Source: Phoronis australis
Lineage: Eukaryota; Phoronida; Phoronidae
Reading direction: 5' to 3'
Assembly (NCBI GenBank): GCA_002633005.1
Contig: NMRA01000147.1
Coordinates: forward strand, 496,001 to 560,000
DNA: 64,000 nucleotides
This document shows positions 11,838 through 24,165 of this stretch, piece after piece. The translations under genes and the position numbers were made by a program. Numbering within the stretch: the stretch's first letter is position 1; each line of letters starts with the position of its first letter. The notes beneath the pieces are model-generated. The model ran no database searches, was not told the origin of the DNA, and saw nothing but the letters and a program-made list of their open reading frames with translations.

Positions 11838-13097
11838 AATTAATGCCCTGCCAGCAAACATGTGTGTGTGTGTGTGTGTGTTCGTGTGTGTGTGTGTGTG
11901 TGCGTGTGTGTGTTGTGTGCGTGTGTGTATTTTGTGCGTGTGCATGTGCGTGTGTATGTGTGTATGGTGCGGTGTGTGAGTGCGTTTGTTGTTATTTCGT
12001 TATGTTTTTGTTTATCTTCTTCTGCTATGATTTTCATTTTACAAACTGTTTATTAATCAGCACTATGTTGTAATACAGTAGCTCATTTTCTATATTTAAT
12101 TAAACCATGTTAATTTTTCCGACCCTCTACCAACCCCCCCCCCTCTGCCTTTCCCTCTACACGTGAACAAAAATGAAAAGTCCCTAATAACATACACACA
12201 ACTGCTAGTTACTGGGATACTTTATGTACGTTATTTCCTGAGTGTGATGCGCTCATGATCACTTGATTAAACCTTTTGCAGTAATTTTGAAGTAGGATCG
12301 TCAAACCATTTCTGACTTCAGGCATTCTTCCAGTTCACGAAGCAGACCCCTGGTTTCAAACAACCTTCCTTAATTGAAATGAATATTCCATCAGTAAATG
12401 AAACAAAACGCTCTGGGTATCAATGTTGCGATGTATCCATTTCTAAATAAATACTTCACTACTCAACCTTATTCGAACGGGAGGTGAAACAATAGGGTTT
12501 CACTAAAATTCTCCGGCTATGCAATCCAATCTCAGAAAGCGCCACTTTCGAAACGTCAGTTGTTTGATACATTGTTGTGTTTTTGTTCTTATGTCCCAGG
12601 ATCAGATGCGTCTAAACAAAAGAACAACTTTGTTATGAACGTCAGAGGTTCAATTGGCGAGGTAGCAGAAGGATAAATTGTTCTTAAAATGGTCATAAAC
12701 AACCTTAAATCACAAAAGACGCTTTTGGTGTAGATCACTCGCTGCTATGAAATTGGTCTCAATTTGTTCCTTAGTCAAATGGAATGCAATTTCAGAGCTT
12801 CAGAAAGAACTAACAGGGTTGGTTGAGATCACGCTCCCCAAGTTAGCTCGTCACTGAGTGTCATTTTATGAGTAGAGCATCGGCTCATTGAATGACAAAC
12901 TATCAGATCTTTGCAAACTTGGAAATCACTTTTCAGTTGAGTAATTAGGAAACTGAGACCGTTATTTGGCTGCTAGTGTTAAAAGTTTGCTTCTTGAACG
13001 GAATTCGAGTTTATCGCCGCTTTAGAAGAAAAAAGTTTTTGAAAAACGTTGCAAAAAAGAAATGTCGTTGGGTGTTTTATTGATTGATTTGTAAATT
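11838..13097 (+). repeat. Tandem 1.25-kb duplication, unit 2
   Basis: Second copy of the segment at 10569-11820, with the same boundaries (AATTAATGCCCTG to GATTTGTAAATT). An ambiguous base at 11821 lies at the junction. The low divergence and the N leave open an assembly origin, with two alleles laid end to end. Confidence 0.85.
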
Positions 13098-14054
13098 CAT
13101 TTAATATAAAATAATTCTACCATACAATAGAATAAAATACAACCCAACACACTAAAATGAAAGACATCAATACAATACTGGAACATGACAAATAAAACTA
13201 TAATTAAAGGACGAAACCAAAAACGTATTGTCGACAACTGATGTGTCGGTGAGGCTACACAATTAAGAGCAATAAGTCAGTATCACCGTGCTGAAATTCC
13301 CAATAAGCGATTTGATTGGACTACCTCCTCAGTTATATGAAACACAAATAACACGAGGGTGTCTCTAACGCAATAGGCTCCAATCATGAAATCGCGAGTC
13401 TTTAGAGGGCAATGGTAGTTTACATTGTTCATCGGGTACAGTGCAGCAGATATCGGTGTACTGCACGTGAACATCATTGCTTTTAGCGACAACTTGCTTC
13501 TATGCACAGCTATTAGTCTTTTCCAATAATTTGTGGCGAGCTACGCATCGTTTTGACTCAGCAGCATATTTGTATCCGTCTACAGCCTGAGTTCTCTTTT
13601 GCTGTGAATCGTGTGTTTTTATGAGTGTCTAGACACACGTGGCTTTGCCCTACTGAGGGGATGAATTCTCCTGTTATGCAGCAATGTTGCAACTCATTTA
13701 CAGATAAAAATTAAGTTCCACCGAATTGTTGTTCATCACGGGATGCGCTTCAAACAACGACATAAAACAACTAGAAAGATCATTGTCAGAAAGTGACAAG
13801 AATGACTCTTAGCGAGTGAGACTTTTTGGAAAGTTTACAGCCTTTCCAGTGACTTGTGCACCATAGCAGAAGTATACGAGAAAATAAAAACGTGGATCAT
13901 GCTGAATCATAGATGTTTAACTGTTGGCACAGTAGAATAGAAATTGTTTAAAAAGAATGAAACTTTATATCCTTGGGTATTGTCTGACTCTTTTTGATGG
14001 ATTATGAGCCACAGTAGTGAAATAAATGTGAAGTCCATAAAAGCGTTGTTAGTG
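13098..14054. other. Intergenic, nothing recognised
   Basis: No supported gene. A diverged relative of the 43-bp unit that follows (CTGAATCATAG...TTAACTGTTGGCACAGTAGAAT) is visible near 13901-13941. Confidence 0.45.
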
Positions 14055-14183
14055 CTGAGAATCACAGTGTCTAACTGTTGACACGTTAGAATACATACTG
14101 AGAATCACGGTGTCTAACTGTTGACACGTTAGAATACATACTGAGAATCACAGTGTCTAACTATTGACACAATAGAATACACG
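14055..14183 (+). repeat. Three tandem 43-bp units
   Basis: The units start at 14055, 14098 and 14141, each beginning CTGAGAATCAC. Each contains GTGTCTAACTGTTGACAC, an imperfect inverted repeat, followed by GTTAGAATACAT. The third is the most diverged. Confidence 0.85.
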
Positions 14184-14687
14184 CTGAATGAAAAAGTCAT
14201 ATCTTCAAAAGAAAAATGTCCCAGGAAATAATATGTTTGGAAAAAAGGAACGCCGTACAGTTGAGGAACAGAATTCGGTGAAAAGAAGACATGATAAAAA
14301 TGAGTTGCGGTGGACAAGAAATGAATTACCGTACGTAAGAAATGGCATGATCAATGAGTACGAGGGAGCGGAGCTTGCGAAGGAACATTGGTAGGTCTGT
14401 TCTGTGTGCCTGTACGGAAAAGTTCTTCACATAATTAATGCTTAGGCCCAAGTGTCCCATGCAGAACTGTCTTCATTGGTAGTGCCCTATCCCTTGAGTA
14501 GCTTGCACTGCTCAACAAAGGACTCAGAGTGCTTGCATTGTGATCTGCTGTTTTGACTCTTGTGCTATCAGTATATTCCGAGTTTGTATTAGTGTTGTTT
14601 AACAATACAGCATTTTTTGAAATATATACTGTATATTCATATCATGTAAAACTACTGAAACTCTATTTGGTAAGAAAATATGGTTGT

Positions 14688-14924
14688 TATATCATATCAT
14701 ATCATATCATATCATAACATATCATATCATATCATATCATATCATATCATATCATATCATAACATATCATATCATATCATATCATATCATAACATATCAT
14801 ATCATATCATATCATAACATATCATATCATATCATATCATAACATATCATAACATATCATATCATATCATATCGTATCATAACATATCATATCATATCAT
14901 AACATATCATATCATATCATATAT
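14688..14924 (+). repeat. ATATC pentanucleotide satellite
   Basis: About 47 copies of a 5-bp unit, read as ATCAT, run without interruption. Eight are changed to AACAT and one to ATCGT. The AACAT variants are spaced 9, 6, 5, 5, 2, 6 and 4 units apart, denser toward the right. Confidence 0.95.
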
Positions 14925-17900
14925 CCCTCGGGCGATAATTCTCCAAAATCCACTCGGGCTCTAGATAACGGGGGATAACGACTTCGCCATGTAATAATCT
15001 ATATGCATGTAATGTTAGTATTGCATACATATCACTGTCAATTTGAAGTCGTATATTAAAATATTCAATTGGTAGTTTTTTAGACACATTGCATATCATG
15101 CTTGGATATATAAGTCATTTTTAAAACTGTATTGATAATGGAATGCATGTAATTCTTCGACCCCAGATAAAATACTGACAGCTCTTTCTGAGACATCATT
15201 CGTTGTAATCCCATTTTGGTAATGATATTAATAAACTAACTCTTGTTTTGAACTCTTGGTTGTTATTTCTTACCGGAGACGAAGGGGTATAGAATTGGTT
15301 GTCATAAGTTCGTACGTCCGTTATTTCGTGTTCTGAACACAACTCTTACATTTCTGAGCGGATTTCGAAGAAAGTTTCAAGAAAGTTGGAATCCTGGGAT
15401 TTGACCATACACGTGACTGTATTTCCTGCTAAGTTTTTGCCAAATCCTGATTTTCACTACGCACCTGCATGGTATAGATTTGGGCGCAACTTCTAAAATT
15501 CTCAGCGTATTGCGACCGAAACTTGCAAAAAAGTATAACCATGTCCGCGGACAATCCGGATCCTTTTCATTTGCTTCTCAAACATTGCGTTATTTCCATG
15601 ATTCCGCTCGACGATGGATTATTAAGTGTAAACTGAAATGTTTATTTGTAGATAAATTAGTGACCACGCGCTATATCAATCACGTGCATTTTTGTCAAGT
15701 TATTAAAAATAGTCTGCAGATTTGACAAACCTACAGACAAATGAATGACTTGCCACCTCAGAATAAAATTAACATGTAATTAAGTGGATTTTGTGAATTT
15801 TCGAATTTCCAAGGGCGTTATGTCAACTTAAATTCTAAGTAAGTTAACACGAACGATGTACTACACGTATAAAAGCCCGGCGCACACGGAAACGACTTTC
15901 CATCAGTGACGACTTCCAGTCAACGCAAACAGTACGACTGTCGCCGATGAAAAATCGTTCCAGCTGTCTGCATCTTCATGTGTTCCAGCAATACGATTTA
16001 ATCTCCTAATTTTGCTGAGCAAATTGAACTGAATCTCTGCCATGAGTCGGCCCCCAAGAACACTACGAAACGCGGCCTGTCATCGAACGACGGCACTCCT
16101 TGAGTCCGCTCAAAAATATTTTATCAATTAGGTGCAATTTACGAGAAAGAGAATGAGGAGAGGTTATCAACAAATATGGTGGCTTGGCTTTGCTTTTGAT
16201 GGTCGATATTACAAGATAATGTCAATGCTTTTCAACTTGTGTGAAAGCACAATACCGCATGTGGCTACATGAGCAAACAGTCGGACCAGATTTAAAAAAT
16301 ACTGTGCCGGCTTGCGAAATAAATGGGATCTATGTGCAGACTGTATACAGCACACAATGTGACCTATTTACAACTGCACAATTTGTACTGAATAAACTGC
16401 TAACATATTCTGAAATATGAATTCAAAAACTAGTATTACTGAGAACTAATGACGTTTTCCGCATTGCTGGAATACCGAAGTTTCGTTTTCAAGGCACAGG
16501 AGTCAGGAAAAAAGCCGCAGTTGACTGCCGGTAGAGAAAGGACTGCTTTGACTTGAAAGTTACAAAAACAATCACTTAGCTGCAACATCTCATTTGTTCA
16601 AATCTGGCGAACACGATTCCCACCTGCAGACTGCAGAAGGCATAGAAAAAGCTTCATGTAACTGGCTTCGGCCTTGACGCCATGACTGCCGGGTTGAAAA
16701 ATCCTCGTTATTGAAGTCGTCAGGCCGGCTGCCGTGCACAACTGGCCGGTTTCGTTTGGTGCCAAAATGTTGTTCTCTCCAATATTTTTACGCTCTAGAA
16801 ACCAAATTCTGGGGCTTCTAGAATAAGAAAACATCATAAGTTTACAGTAAGACCATGCCGTATTGTCCGGTGAACAGTTTTCGGGGTACCCAATACAAGG
16901 AAGTACAAAGGCCTACTCAGCAGCGCAAAACGAAACCAAGGTCCTGTTTCGTAGCAGAAACGATGTGAAATAAGTAGCCTAGTGTGCAATTACGTTCAGT
17001 TTTCAGACAGATGAACGTGATGGTAAGTAGAGAACTAGTAGCGCGTGTGTTATTACTTCACACGTACTGTAGATGTTAACATTTTAGAAGCTTCACGTTA
17101 CTATCTGACCTGAGAAGTTTCTAGGTTAGGCCTAGTGTTAATGTATCTGAGGTTAGGCGTAGCACAGGCCTAGTGTTTTCTGCGTTGTTTGTCGAGTCAG
17201 TTCTACATCTAAAACCTCAACCATTCATAGTGGGCTAAGTTTACATTGTCGCTTAGTGTGTACTGAACGTCTGTATCCGGTAGTTTTCCGTCGTGACGCC
17301 AGGAGTGCCACTGAAACCAATCAAGGTCTGTGAAGGCGATACGCCACATTCGCAATCAAAGAAATCCAGTTTCTCCGAATTCCAATGATAGATTCAAATT
17401 TTTCCTAATATAAGGTGTTCATTGTGCCACTAGACTTACGAAAAGCAGATTAAAATAAAAACTCAGCATATATTTAATTACTGGTCCTTTCAGACATTAT
17501 GTTTTAATGTAATTCAGTCGGATCGAGAGAAACTAAGTCATTCGGGAAGAGACGTCAAACGGTTTCACTGAATTAGTGTGTTCTTGATTTGGGTCAAGGT
17601 TCATATAAGAGCTGCAACTGAGGAAAACACTCTGACATGAACTTCATCAGACTGAATTTTTAATCGGTTTGACATTTTTGAATGCGTATAATTGATACTG
17701 ACGTATATCTAAATGTCTTAAGACGGAGCAACAAGCTAATTAAGAACAAATTACAGTGAAATATACGAATGAAGCATGTATTCCTAAAAGCGATATGATG
17801 ACGACAACAGTTATCATAAAATGACGATAATGATGATGATGATGATTATGATGATGATGATAAGGATATTTCAAAAACGATGCACCCCGCGAGTCAATTG

Positions 17901-19163
17901 AAACGTAGCCGACAATGGCCTGAAAAAAATATCGTAGTAGTATAACTCACAGTCCCCCTCAAATTCATGAGGACTCAGGGGAAAGGAAAAATGGCCTGGA
18001 GTCAAGATATCACAGACAAAGTGTATGTCGTGGAAAAGTTACAGACAGAGAATATCGATCTCTGACCGTTACCATTACCGCAAGTCTCCTCCTACGAGCT
18101 GTAGTTCTTTCCACAATTGACAGCAATTCAGTTCTTATTAACGGTCTCAAATGTATGGTTAAAAACTTTGGAGCTATGAGCCACGTTAGTTGAATGTCTG
18201 ACCTGTTTTCGATTCCATTACGGCCGGAGGGGGCGTGATTTCATTTGCTACCTCAGTGCGTTACGCGATCAGCGATTGGTCTGAACGGCTAACTGCATTT
18301 CAATTTAACTTAACATATAAATCCAGAGTTTAAATATGTATCTTCGCAATATGCTTAACCCCATATCGGTAATATTCCAGTGATCATCTTCTCTGCATTC
18401 TAGTTGTTTTAAACTCTGAATAAAATGCGTACTAAAATTATCCAAGACAAAGCGAGCGGAATTGCACGATTTAGAGCGGCCACTGGCTCGATTTATGGAA
18501 TCTAATGCGTTAATAACATTTTTCTATGCGCCAATGACGAGGGAGGCGCCCCTGAAATTATTCCTGAATTTTGATAATGAATCTTACAAAGCCTTTATCT
18601 GAGGGTATACTTATGTCTTTTATTTCACAAAGTTGAATAACAGGCGTTTTGGCTATGTTGAGGAGGAAAATTTTCAAGGAATTGGTAATTGCGAGGTGTT
18701 AAAGAAACGAACTGAGAGTAGCATGAATAATTGGATAACTGTTGATAACAAAAGAACTACAGCTCGTAAGAAAAGAATTCCATTCATGAAGAAAGTACCC
18801 GGTTGATGGGAACGCCCGTGGGGACCGCAATCCTCTTTTCCAGGGGTTTCAAACACAAGAACAGACTAAGTCAATGTATCCCACACAAGTTCGTGTTTTT
18901 GACCGGCGCAAGATTACATATAGGTGGCGCTGTGACATAGGGTATTGTGGACTGTTTGAAGGAAGTCACGAAATTTAATGCGCGATAGATTCATAGAGAG
19001 TTTAGACTAAAAATTATAAGTAGAAATTATTAATCTTCTTACTTAATTCTTACTTATTTCATATCAAAGCGCTGATTTATAACAGCACATACACACACCA
19101 TACACACACATACGCACACGAACAGGCTAAAATTATTTAGTTTTAACTCGTCTTCATGTTAAA
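14925..19163. other. Long intergenic stretch, few landmarks
   Basis: No exon with a recognisable domain was found. Landmarks are a TATA-like word at 15868 and a degenerate GAT trinucleotide tract at 17823-17863. The frame at 16598-16837 (minus) and the one at 15480-15725 (plus) show no family resemblance. Confidence 0.45.
15868..15875 (+). promoter_or_regulatory. Isolated TATA-like box
   Basis: TATAAAAG followed by a GC-richer stretch (CCCGGCGCACACGG) has the look of a core promoter. The only downstream ATG frame is about 20 codons and no exon follows, so the assignment is weak. Confidence 0.2.
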
Positions 19164-22100
19164 ATGACTCGACTATTTCAGGTTAGTCATCCGTCAATAG
19201 AGTCTGACGCCAGCGCAACGCTTCCAGCTTTTTGTCTCCTCAAGCCGATTCCTGACGACATATCAAAGATCACCTTTGTTGTCACGGTCATAAGTTGTAC
19301 TGCTTCTATCCTCGCATCAGTGGCCATATTCGCTCTCTACTACAAGTTGCCTGGTATACGGACTAACAGCAGAAAATTGCTTCTGTTCTTAACAATAGCT
19401 GACTGTTTGACGGCATCAAGCAATCTTTTCGGAATGGTCCGTTTCAAGATCACGGAGAGTGACGCATGGAAGCAGTGGTCTGACGGATGGTGTATTGGAC
19501 AGAGTTTCGTGACAACATACTCCAACCTCTGCTCCTTCTACTGGACAGCCGCTATCTCGCTTTTCTTGTTGTTGCCTGTCGCGCGTCCCCGAAAGATGGG
19601 CAAGAGGTTCCACATCATCTCTCATTGCATCTGTTGGTTGCTGCCCGGTAAGTAACGAAATAAACTATTAAGCATTTGTAAAGTGAGTCAAAATGATCGG
19701 CGTTGATGGTCCATTTTTCTTAATCTCACCAGATCAACAGGGCCAGAATTCCGCTGATCTAATCTTTTATTTAGCTGCTTTATCAAAAGCCTTCACGCCA
19801 ACAAAGAAAGGGCGTCAGGCCGGGCCTACTTTCAAAATGTGACGTCTTAAAAGTCATTAGAGATATTTAATCTTAACTTACTTTCAATTTCCTTTCGAAT
19901 CTTTAAAGAGATTTTATGCTACACCCACTGTTTTGGTTAGCGATTGTTTTGGTCAGTAACCGTTCATAACAGGCCTACTGTCAACAAAGTAACAAGACAT
20001 TCAAAGTTAAAAGCCTAGAAACAAAATGAATCTTGTTTCCTTTTAAAGGAAACCTTGTCATTTCTTTGTAATTTATGTTTCACAGAAAATATCAGTTGTT
20101 ATAACACGGCCACTAATACTTCCGTCCTCTGGCTGAAACACGATATGGTGACTTCCGGCATACTACAATACCAACATGGCTGTGCAATATACATGCCGCC
20201 AGACCGTTAGATGTAGCTTTTTGCGATCTGACCAATCCAACGGCCCAAATCGTGCAGTCCTGATAAAAAAGTGAGCAGACGAGAACATGACGTCCTAATC
20301 GTTAAAACTGACTCCCCGGCGTTTAGTCCATATTCCAGACAACACCGGTTTTCAGAGACCTGACATCTACCTTTTGTTAAGCGCCATGCTCGTTCTTTTG
20401 TCCGATATCATGACTCAAACGTCAATTATCTACTACGCTGAATGAATACGTTAATGTAAACACGCATCGACTCAAAACTGTTGCTAAGAAATAAAATGAA
20501 CCCATCGCAGCGTTTTGGTTAATTTCTATCTTATTTTTTCCGCGAAAAAAGGATTCTACTCTGTCTAACTTTTCACGTTAAAAAGTTACCTGTTCCTGTC
20601 CTTGGCATTTCAATTTATTTCATCCAGTACGATTTATGTGATAATTGTTCAGTACAACACAATAGGAACTTAGATCAACTTTTGAGATATCAAGCGGCGG
20701 CGTCAGTAATTGATGTAGAGAAGCTACAACAACCACTGAACGGACCGGTTTCCTAATGAAGAGATCGACGAAAAACTCGGAGGAAACAACAATCAGTGGT
20801 TGCGTAATGAAACAAATATAGAGCAATCCCTGGGGCATATCAGAGATAAAATTTTCTACTTCACAGGTATAATAGTCGTACTTGCTGTACATAACAATGC
20901 ACTCGGCGAAGACAGAGCCCACACTAGCGGCGGATGGTGTTGGATTGAGGGATGTAATATATCTGCCAACGACCGCTTGAAATGGATGATAGTTACCGGC
21001 AAAGGCTGGGAAATCGCTGTCTACATTTTGACTGCTGTCAACTACATATTGCTCAAATATTTCTTATATAAGGTCTGTATCTTTCCAGAACATTTTACCA
21101 TGAGCAGCAGTAAGTTTGTGTTTCCTTGCATGTTACTACTACCGTTCTGGTGCTAATTGCGCGTGTGCAAACAAACTTTCTCAACCACCAAAGACATCGC
21201 CATCATTGCCACCTACATCATTGGTAGTCGGTATCGTTACAAATCAACTTCTAATAGTATTTTATTGACAATTTTAGCATCGCCACAGGACAGCGGCGTC
21301 GTCAGCTATTGACGTTCGTTATGTGCTTAGATCAGGGGACAAGAACTTCTTGTACGTTCCGATGTTGCTTTACCTTCTACGTCTGTGGGGGACCATAAGG
21401 TTCGTTCTAGCGATACCGTGGTCGGGTGATGAAAGCTACCAGAAGAACGCGAACCAAGTGTCAATGGTTTTACAGCCAGTGCAGGTAACATTTTTGAAAA
21501 TGATGTGTAGTACGACCATGTCATTTATTGACAGTTGTACGATCGAGACTACAAAGATTACAGGAGGTTGTTGCAATGCTTTCAACATTTTATTTTCTCG
21601 AAAGAGACGCAAAACAGTCTCAGTTGATGAAGTGATTGTTAGTTCGAAGACAAACGTATCTTCACAGAGATGGGTATGCCGGTAGTTAAAATGACAGACA
21701 GGTACACAGGCACACATGGAGACAGTCGAAAAGACGACAGTGATGTTTACCGATACACCGACAGACAGACAGCGGACCGACAGGTAGATAGACAAGAACA
21801 TGCACACACATAGACAGACCGATAGAGTGCGATACGGGTGATAAGATTATAGGAGGGTCAGCCTTAGGTCTATAGGTAACGTATCGGTATCCAAATGGCA
21901 TATACAGATAGACAGGCAGACAAACAGACAGACCGATAAACCAACAAATAAACGGATGAATCGACGAAGGATGGATGGGTAGACCGACGAAATCGATTAT
22001 TGTGCTTTAAACACATGGGCATCATTATAATATAATTTCCTATATTCAGGGCTTCGGCGACAGCGGACAAGCATTTTGGAATTTCGTCGTATTTTTCATC

Positions 22101-22349
22101 CTTGATTCAACAACCCGATCAGAGATTTATTCGTGGAATTGTACTGCTGTGAATGAGGTGCAACGTGCTGATGGTCATTTGAAGGAAAACCATGAAAATT
22201 CTGATGACGGTAATTGCTCAGAGAACGGTTACGGACCAGGTGAACGTCCCACCGAAACCTCAGCTTTACTGGGTCGACAGCTGATGAATTTCGATAATCA
22301 ATCACTCAACTATAGCACAAACTCACGTGGTTCGTTGCAAGGTGAATGA
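19164..22349 (+). CDS. GPR157: GPR157-like seven-transmembrane receptor, four exons (paralogue 1)
   Basis: Exons 19164-19647, 20867-21072, 21278-21484 and 22050-22349 join in phase (1, 0, 0) to give 398 residues. All introns are GT..AG. The first two intron positions match the paralogue at 52917. Exon 1 gives TM1 (35-60), TM2 with LLLFLTIAD (72-80), and TM3 from Cys110 through NLCSFYWTAAISLFLLLP. Exon 2 completes TM4 and carries the loop motif GGWCWI (183-188) and TM5 beginning TGKGWE. Exon 3 holds TM6 (GDKNFLYVP, LRLWGTIRFVL). Exon 4 holds TM7 (GFGDSGQAFWNFVVFF) and a tail rich in Asn, Ser and Gly. These motifs match GPR157, reported as a Gq-coupled ciliary receptor in vertebrates; the ligand here is unknown. 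The exon 2 donor (GTCTGT) is weak, and a canonical GTAAGT lies at 21110 but would break the frame. The gene looks intact. Confidence 0.85.
21690..21995 (+). repeat. Degenerate GACA/GATA/GGAT tract in intron 3
   Basis: A four-base periodicity (ACAGACAGAC, CGACAGACAGACAG, GATAGACAGGCAGAC, GGATGGATGGGTAG) fills the middle of the third intron of the GPR157-like gene. It is an old tetranucleotide repeat. The minus-strand frames in it, rich in Cys, Leu, Ser and Val, are readings of the repeat. Confidence 0.75.
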
Positions 22350-23689
22350 CAAATTACCATTATCCAGGAAAAGACCTTGAGACTTGGATGTGGCCTAAAA
22401 TTTTTATGAAATACTATATTTTTTGTGGAAAGATTTATACTATTTTTAAGACTGGCTGTACTTCGGGAGCAAGTTTTCGGTTATACAGGATTAGTTAAAC
22501 GCACGACACTTTTCATTGTTCACAGTCTTTACTCCGTTACGTTCATACCTGCGGAACAAAACTCTACTCTCAGCTGAACATAGATAAAGTAACTGACCTA
22601 GCGACATAATTAAAAAGACACACGATATTTCGAAACATACTCGTTTCATTCTCAAGTGAAGATAAAATGACGCAGTAATGCCACCACAGAGTATAAGCCG
22701 ATGACACACACAATGGGACACGGCGGGTGTGAAATACTGCAAAAATGACTAATGAAGGGGGGTAACAGGAAAGTCACGCAAACAAGAGTAACGTGCGGCG
22801 CGACCCTGTTTGCTGCTCATTCAAAACAGGCTCCTCAAAAGCAATTAAAAGGGACTCTAATACTTTCAATCGTAGCACACCGTGCTCCACGTAACGAATT
22901 TTTCTTGACGGGTGATTTTACGTTCGTGACATTGCAGAAAATGATCTTGGATGGCATATAAATGAAAATTTTGAAAAATGTCAAATACGCTAAAATGCGG
23001 ATTATTACCTTGATTTCAAAGAACAATAAACCCAAAAATGGAGACCAACTACTTTGCTTAAAGAGGCATGGAACGCAAACGCTCGTAAAAGTATTTTTGA
23101 AACAATTCCTGAAGAAAATACCATCTCACAAAGTCTGGTACAGAGTAATTCAATTTCCCATGTGAGGACATTTTCAAGTAAAAATCTCGATATACAGAAG
23201 GAAAAACCCTGTGGTTCCCAAAGACATTCTGATCTCTCTCCCACTTATGATAAATGCACGCATGCGCTCACAGTCAGTTGCTTGAAGTCAAAGGTCACAT
23301 TGTCCATATAAGGGAATCATGCTACGTCTATGTCTTGCCATACCAAATAAGGAGAGGTGCTTTGCCTTGTCAGGAGAAAAATCAAAAAACTGGAGAGCAG
23401 TTGACAGAACACATTTTGAAATTTGAAACTAAAAGACAATGCTTTGATATCAGCAAAAATTAAAAATCGTTCTTTAACTTGTGGAAGAAAAATCAACCAA
23501 GCGACGAGCAGTTGACAGATCGTTTCTTGAAATTTAAAATTAAAAGAAACATGCTTTGACATAACAAATTCAAAGTTTTTAAAAACAAACTGTAAAAATA
23601 CCTAGTAAGCAGTTTGAATTCTGTTTCAGTGGCAGAGAAACACATTAAATGTGCAATTTTGTCTTGTTTTCGCGTTCCAGGCAGCTTTG
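22350..23689. other. Intergenic with one two-unit tandem repeat
   Basis: A segment of about 112 bp is repeated twice at roughly 23366-23477 and 23478-23590. Both units contain GAGCAGTTGACAGA followed by TTGAAATTT and ATGCTTTGA. Some of this may be the 5' part of the LINE relic that follows. No other coding signal is recognised. Confidence 0.45.
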
Positions 23690-24165
23690 ACACTGCTAAA
23701 AGGTTGGCATTCGGGTGTTTTGTTAGACGAATGAAAAATATAAGGCAAAGATTGATGAAATAAATAATCTTATCAAAATTTGGTTTGGAAGAAATTTCTT
23801 TGGAAAGGTTGCTGTAGTAAAGACGTTAATTGTGCCAAAATTATTTACATATCGACAACTCTGCCCACTCCATCTAGTATTGTTATGAATGAACTGAACA
23901 CAAAAACGATTAAATTCATTTGGAATGACAGAGTAAAGAGAGATGTTTTTAAAACTGATTAGGAAGGGGCTGCGGTGAAAATGAATATACTAATTTCCTT
24001 TCACGTGGCGATAAAACTATTAGAGATAAACACAATACTTACGTCAGATTCAAAATTTTTGAAATTATTTGAATTTGTAAAGGCAAATATTGTTAATTTT
24101 GGAAATCAAACCAAACTGCAGTCGCTAACTCTTTTTGGAACGAGGTTCCAAGTAGGCTAACTGGT
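23690..24165 (+). pseudogene. L1-like LINE reverse transcriptase fragment (3' part of ORF2)
   Basis: Three reading frames carry successive blocks typical of the region after the catalytic core in L1-type ORF2 proteins: INNLIKIWFGRN then VAVVKTLIVPKL; YISTTLPTPSSIV then IKFIWNDRVKRDVFKTD; and, past a stop, a segment with NFGNQ. The first two blocks are joined only by a frameshift near 23845, and an in-frame stop follows KTD near 23960. The endonuclease and the FADD-type catalytic motif are absent. It is therefore a 5'-truncated, dead copy. Assignment to the L1/Tx1 group rests on the PTP and FIWN motifs. Confidence 0.6.

Noticed and set aside
14688-14924. CRISPR-like array
   Set aside because: Uninterrupted 5-bp units with no spacers, in a eukaryotic genome.
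16598-16837. 79-codon minus-strand frame
   Set aside because: No similarity to any family I recognise and no splice support.
20800-20866. Coding sequence upstream of exon 2 of GPR157 paralogue 1
   Set aside because: The frame is open by chance; a CACAG acceptor at 20862-20866, phase and the paralogue place the exon start at 20867.
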